This document shows positions 61,559 through 64,000 of a stretch of 64,000 nucleotides of DNA, piece after piece. The notes under the pieces were generated by a model, which saw only the letters and a list, made by a program, of their open reading frames with translations, did no database searches and was not told where the DNA came from. This stretch comes from an uncultured Polaribacter sp. (GTDB taxonomy: Bacteria; Bacteroidota; Bacteroidia; Flavobacteriales; Flavobacteriaceae), in contig NZ_CANMHM010000003.1 of the NCBI RefSeq assembly GCF_947497695.1, positions 1-64,000 on the forward strand. The letters run 5' to 3'. Numbering within the stretch: position 1 is the stretch's first letter; each line of letters begins with the position of its first letter. Made by a program: the position numbers and the translations under genes.

Positions 61559-62587
61559 ATGATTTTAAAAGGTTTTACAGCGTTAAATAACTTTTTGGAA
61601 AAACCAAGAAACATAGTTGTTGTTGGGCATAGAAACCCAGATGGAGATGCTATGGGTGCTACATTGGCTTTAAAACACTATTTAGATAAAAAAGGGCATA
61701 GTGCAACAGTAGTTGTACCTAATGAATACCCTGCATTTTTACATTGGTTGCCAGGTTCTGAAACCACTTATCGTTTTGATTGGCAAAACACTCAATCTCA
61801 AAAAGCAATTAATGCTTCTGAAATTATTTTTCTTTTAGACTTTAATGCATTGCATAGAGTAGGAGATGATATGCAAAATACACTAGAAAAATATCCAAAT
61901 GATTTTGCAATGATCGATCATCATCAACAACCAGATGATGTAAAATATATGTATTCTGATGTTACTATTTGCTCTACTTGCCAAATGGTATATCAATTTA
62001 TAGAAATGAATAACGATTTAGATTTAATTGATGCAGCTATTGCAACTTGTTTATATACAGGTATTATGACAGATACTGGTTCTTTTCGTTTTAGAGCAAC
62101 TACAAGTACAACCCACAGAATTATTGCAAATTTAATTGATAAAGGTGCACAGAATGATAAAATTCATAACAATGTTTATGATGCCAATTCTTACAATAGA
62201 TTATTATTATTAGGGCAAGCACTAAGTAATTTGCAGATATTACCAAGTTATAATACAGCTTACATCACTTTAACATCCGAAGAAAAAAAACGTTTCGATT
62301 TTCAAAAGGGAGATACTGAGGGCATTGTAAATTATGCACTTTCTTTAAAAGGAATTATTTTAGCCGCAATTTTTATTGAAGATAGTGAACAAGGAATTAT
62401 AAAAATTTCTTTTAGGTCTAAAGGTACTTTTTCTGTAAATAAATTTGCTAGAAATCACTTTAATGGAGGAGGACATGATAATGCTGCAGGAGGAAAATCT
62501 AATATTTCTTTGGCAAAAACAGTTACAAATTTTGTTAGCTTATTACCACAATATCAAACAGTATTAGAAACATCTTATGAGAATTAG
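61559..62587 (+). CDS. DHH family phosphoesterase (NrnA-like)
   Basis: The 342-aa protein has the DHH motifs GHRNPDGDAMGA (23-34), DFNALHR and DHHQQPD, and a DHHA1 domain with FNGGGHDNAAGG near the end. NrnA-type enzymes degrade short oligoribonucleotides and pAp. The gene overlaps gldI by 11 nt; this neighbour pair recurs in Flavobacteria. Confidence 0.92.
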   Translation: MILKGFTALNNFLEKPRNIVVVGHRNPDGDAMGATLALKHYLDKKGHSATVVVPNEYPAFLHWLPGSETTYRFDWQNTQSQKAINASEIIFLLDFNALHRVGDDMQNTLEKYPNDFAMIDHHQQPDDVKYMYSDVTICSTCQMVYQFIEMNNDLDLIDAAIATCLYTGIMTDTGSFRFRATTSTTHRIIANLIDKGAQNDKIHNNVYDANSYNRLLLLGQALSNLQILPSYNTAYITLTSEEKKRFDFQKGDTEGIVNYALSLKGIILAAIFIEDSEQGIIKISFRSKGTFSVNKFARNHFNGGGHDNAAGGKSNISLAKTVTNFVSLLPQYQTVLETSYEN

Positions 62588-63110
62588 CATTTTATTTTTT
62601 ATAGGTATATTGTTGATTGGATGTTATGAAGTAACCCCAAGAAAACCCATCAATCCTAAGAAATCAACTACAATTTTAAAAGAAACAATTAAACAATCTA
62701 AAAGATTAAATAAAATTGAAGAAGATTATATTTTAGCACTTATTAAGGCAGACTCTACCAATACTTATCAAGTATCTCCCAATGGATTTTGGTATACCTA
62801 TATCAACAAAAATGAAGAGAGTACAATAACGCCAAAAGAAGGAGATGTTGTTACTTTTCAATACAATATAACTGATTTACAGGGTGCTGTAATTTATAGT
62901 AAGGATTCTTTAGGGATTAAAAAAATGAGTGTAGATAAAGAAGATTTTATTTCTGGCTTACAAAGTGGAATAAAGTTGATGAAAATAGGAGAAACCATTA
63001 CATTTGTAATTCCATCTTACAATGCTTTTGGTATTTCTGGCGATGGAAAAAAAATAGGAATTAATCAATCAATTAAAAGTACAGTAACATTAATCAATAT
63101 AAATAATTAA
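62577..63110 (+). CDS. gldI: Gliding-associated peptidyl-prolyl isomerase lipoprotein GldI
   Basis: The 177-aa protein has a lipoprotein signal (LLIGC, Cys16) and a C-terminal FKBP-like domain (about 85-177; EGDVVTFQYNITDLQG, then GLQSGIKLMKIGETITFVIPSYNAFGI). In Flavobacterium johnsoniae GldI is needed for gliding and probably folds T9SS/gliding proteins in the periplasm. It is followed by an FKBP lipoprotein after 6 nt. Confidence 0.88.
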   Translation: MRISILFFIGILLIGCYEVTPRKPINPKKSTTILKETIKQSKRLNKIEEDYILALIKADSTNTYQVSPNGFWYTYINKNEESTITPKEGDVVTFQYNITDLQGAVIYSKDSLGIKKMSVDKEDFISGLQSGIKLMKIGETITFVIPSYNAFGISGDGKKIGINQSIKSTVTLININN

Positions 63111-63116
63111 GTAAAA

Positions 63117-63842
63117 ATGAAAGTAATTAAAAGTGTATTAGTAGTTGCAGTTGTTGCATCAATGTTTTCTTGTGGAAACCAAGTAAAAGAAGTAAAAACT
63201 TTAGAAACAGAAATAGATTCTGTGAGTTATGCTATTGGTTTAACAATGTCTAGCCAATTAAAAAGTGGTTTTAAAGAAGTAAATGAAGCAGTGCTTTTAC
63301 AAGCAATTAGAAATGGGTTAGATTCTACTAATTTATTAATAGAGATTAAAGATATTCAGCAAGTAATTAGCCCTTATTTTCAAAAAAAACAAGCTGAGCA
63401 AATGAAAGAGCAGCAAGAAAAACAAGCTAAAGAGGCTGAAGCTAATTTTGGAGAAAATAAAAAAGCAGGTGAAGATTTCTTAGCAGCAAATAAATCTAAA
63501 GATGGCGTTGTAACTACAGCTAGTGGTTTGCAATACATTGTTTTAAAAGAAGGAAAAGGTAAAAAACCTGCTGGTCCAACAGCTAAAGTTAAAGTACATT
63601 ATCATGGTACTAATTTAGAAGGTAAAGTTTTTGATAGCTCTGTAGATAGAGGAACACCTGCTGAATTTGGTTTAAACCAAGTAATAAAAGGTTGGACAGA
63701 AGGTGTACAGTTAATGAATGTTGGTTCTAAATATAAATTCTTTATTCCACAAGATTTAGCTTATGGAGCACAAAATAAAGGAGCAGATATTAAGCCATTT
63801 TCTACATTAATTTTTGAAGTAGAATTGTTAGAAGTTAAATAA
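63117..63842 (+). CDS. FKBP-type peptidyl-prolyl isomerase lipoprotein
   Basis: The 241-aa protein has a lipobox MFSCG (Cys19), an FKBP N-terminal dimerization domain (about 30-125, Lys/Glu/Gln-rich end) and a full FKBP domain (135-241): VKVHYHGTNLEGKVFDSSVDRG, then VIKGWTEGVQLMNVGSKYKFFIPQDLAYG. It is a periplasmic foldase like Mip/FkpA. Confidence 0.94.
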   Translation: MKVIKSVLVVAVVASMFSCGNQVKEVKTLETEIDSVSYAIGLTMSSQLKSGFKEVNEAVLLQAIRNGLDSTNLLIEIKDIQQVISPYFQKKQAEQMKEQQEKQAKEAEANFGENKKAGEDFLAANKSKDGVVTTASGLQYIVLKEGKGKKPAGPTAKVKVHYHGTNLEGKVFDSSVDRGTPAEFGLNQVIKGWTEGVQLMNVGSKYKFFIPQDLAYGAQNKGADIKPFSTLIFEVELLEVK

Positions 63843-63851
63843 TTATATTTA

Positions 63852-64000
63852 ATGATAGGTCTAAAATATTTATTATTTCTGGCTATTACAATAACATCTT
63901 GTAAATCTGCTAAATATAAAGATTTACAAGATGGTATTTATGCTGATGTACAAACCAATGTTGGAGACATTTTGGTAACCTTACATGCACAAAAAGCACC
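63852..64000 (+). CDS. Cyclophilin-type isomerase lipoprotein, 5' part only
   Basis: The frame starts at ATG 63852 and runs off the window. It begins with a lipoprotein signal (ITITSCKS) and then YADVQTNVGDILVTLHAQKAP, the usual first strand of bacterial cyclophilins (the TNxGxI pattern). It would be the third foldase in this gldI unit. Confidence 0.75.
   Translation, partial: MIGLKYLLFLAITITSCKSAKYKDLQDGIYADVQTNVGDILVTLHAQKA

Overview
The window looks like chromosomal DNA of a marine Flavobacteriaceae bacterium, close to Polaribacter or Tenacibaculum in style. The support is a very AT-rich sequence, TAnnTTTG-type -7 boxes without Shine-Dalgarno sites, a type IX secretion sorting domain, the gliding lipoprotein GldI, and Bacteroidetes-type mobilization genes. 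I saw no rRNA or tRNA genes.

Core DNA, left side (1-22016). The window opens inside a heptanucleotide repeat that runs to 2 nt before a MarR-type regulator, followed by pirin. Next come an Fe-S flavin oxidoreductase, an LpxD-type acyltransferase, a small membrane protein and EttA. On the minus strand lies pyrR-pyrB, a small STAS-like gene, a tiny T9SS-tail protein and rnz. A TPR protein and a peptidoglycan-binding protein follow. Two sugar modules come next: a LacI regulator facing kdgK-kdgA (lower Entner-Doudoroff/uronate route) with several matching palindromic operators, and pgmB-GH65-GH13 (phosphorolytic use of alpha-glucosides). The stretch ends with ychJ.

Genomic island (about 22017-49388, 27.4 kb). 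A 17-bp sequence, TTTACTTCCCAATACAA, occurs just upstream of ychJ and again over the last codons and stop of mnmE. The DNA between the copies carries a tyrosine recombinase beside the mnmE copy, a replication/mobilization block (HTH proteins, DnaC-like ATPase, BtgA-like protein, HUH relaxase, ParA, small partner) with a candidate oriT, and then a one-directional defence block. That block, in transcription order, is hsdR-hsdM-hsdS (type I restriction), a membrane-anchored coiled-coil nuclease with a C-terminal WYL-like domain, zorA-zorB-zorC-zorD (Zorya type I), mcrB-mcrC, and finally a winged-helix/nucleotidyltransferase pair behind a perfect 42-bp palindrome. Without the island, mnmE and ychJ would be 6 nt apart, so the insertion appears to have split a gene pair. 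The same end of mnmE is the target of Salmonella genomic island 1.

Core DNA, right side (49373-64000). This holds mnmE, a DUF4870 protein, a structured intergenic repeat, a CAP-domain lipoprotein, a DUF4268 protein, miaE, a frameshifted remnant of a SulP transporter, a CPA-type antiporter with an RCK domain, dnaX, msrA, a DUF721/DciA-like gene, an OmpA-family protein, ndk, a DHH phosphoesterase, gldI, an FKBP lipoprotein and the start of a cyclophilin-like lipoprotein.

The most novel candidate is the membrane-anchored nuclease-WYL protein lying between hsdS and zorA. It may be an extra Zorya component or a separate defence effector.
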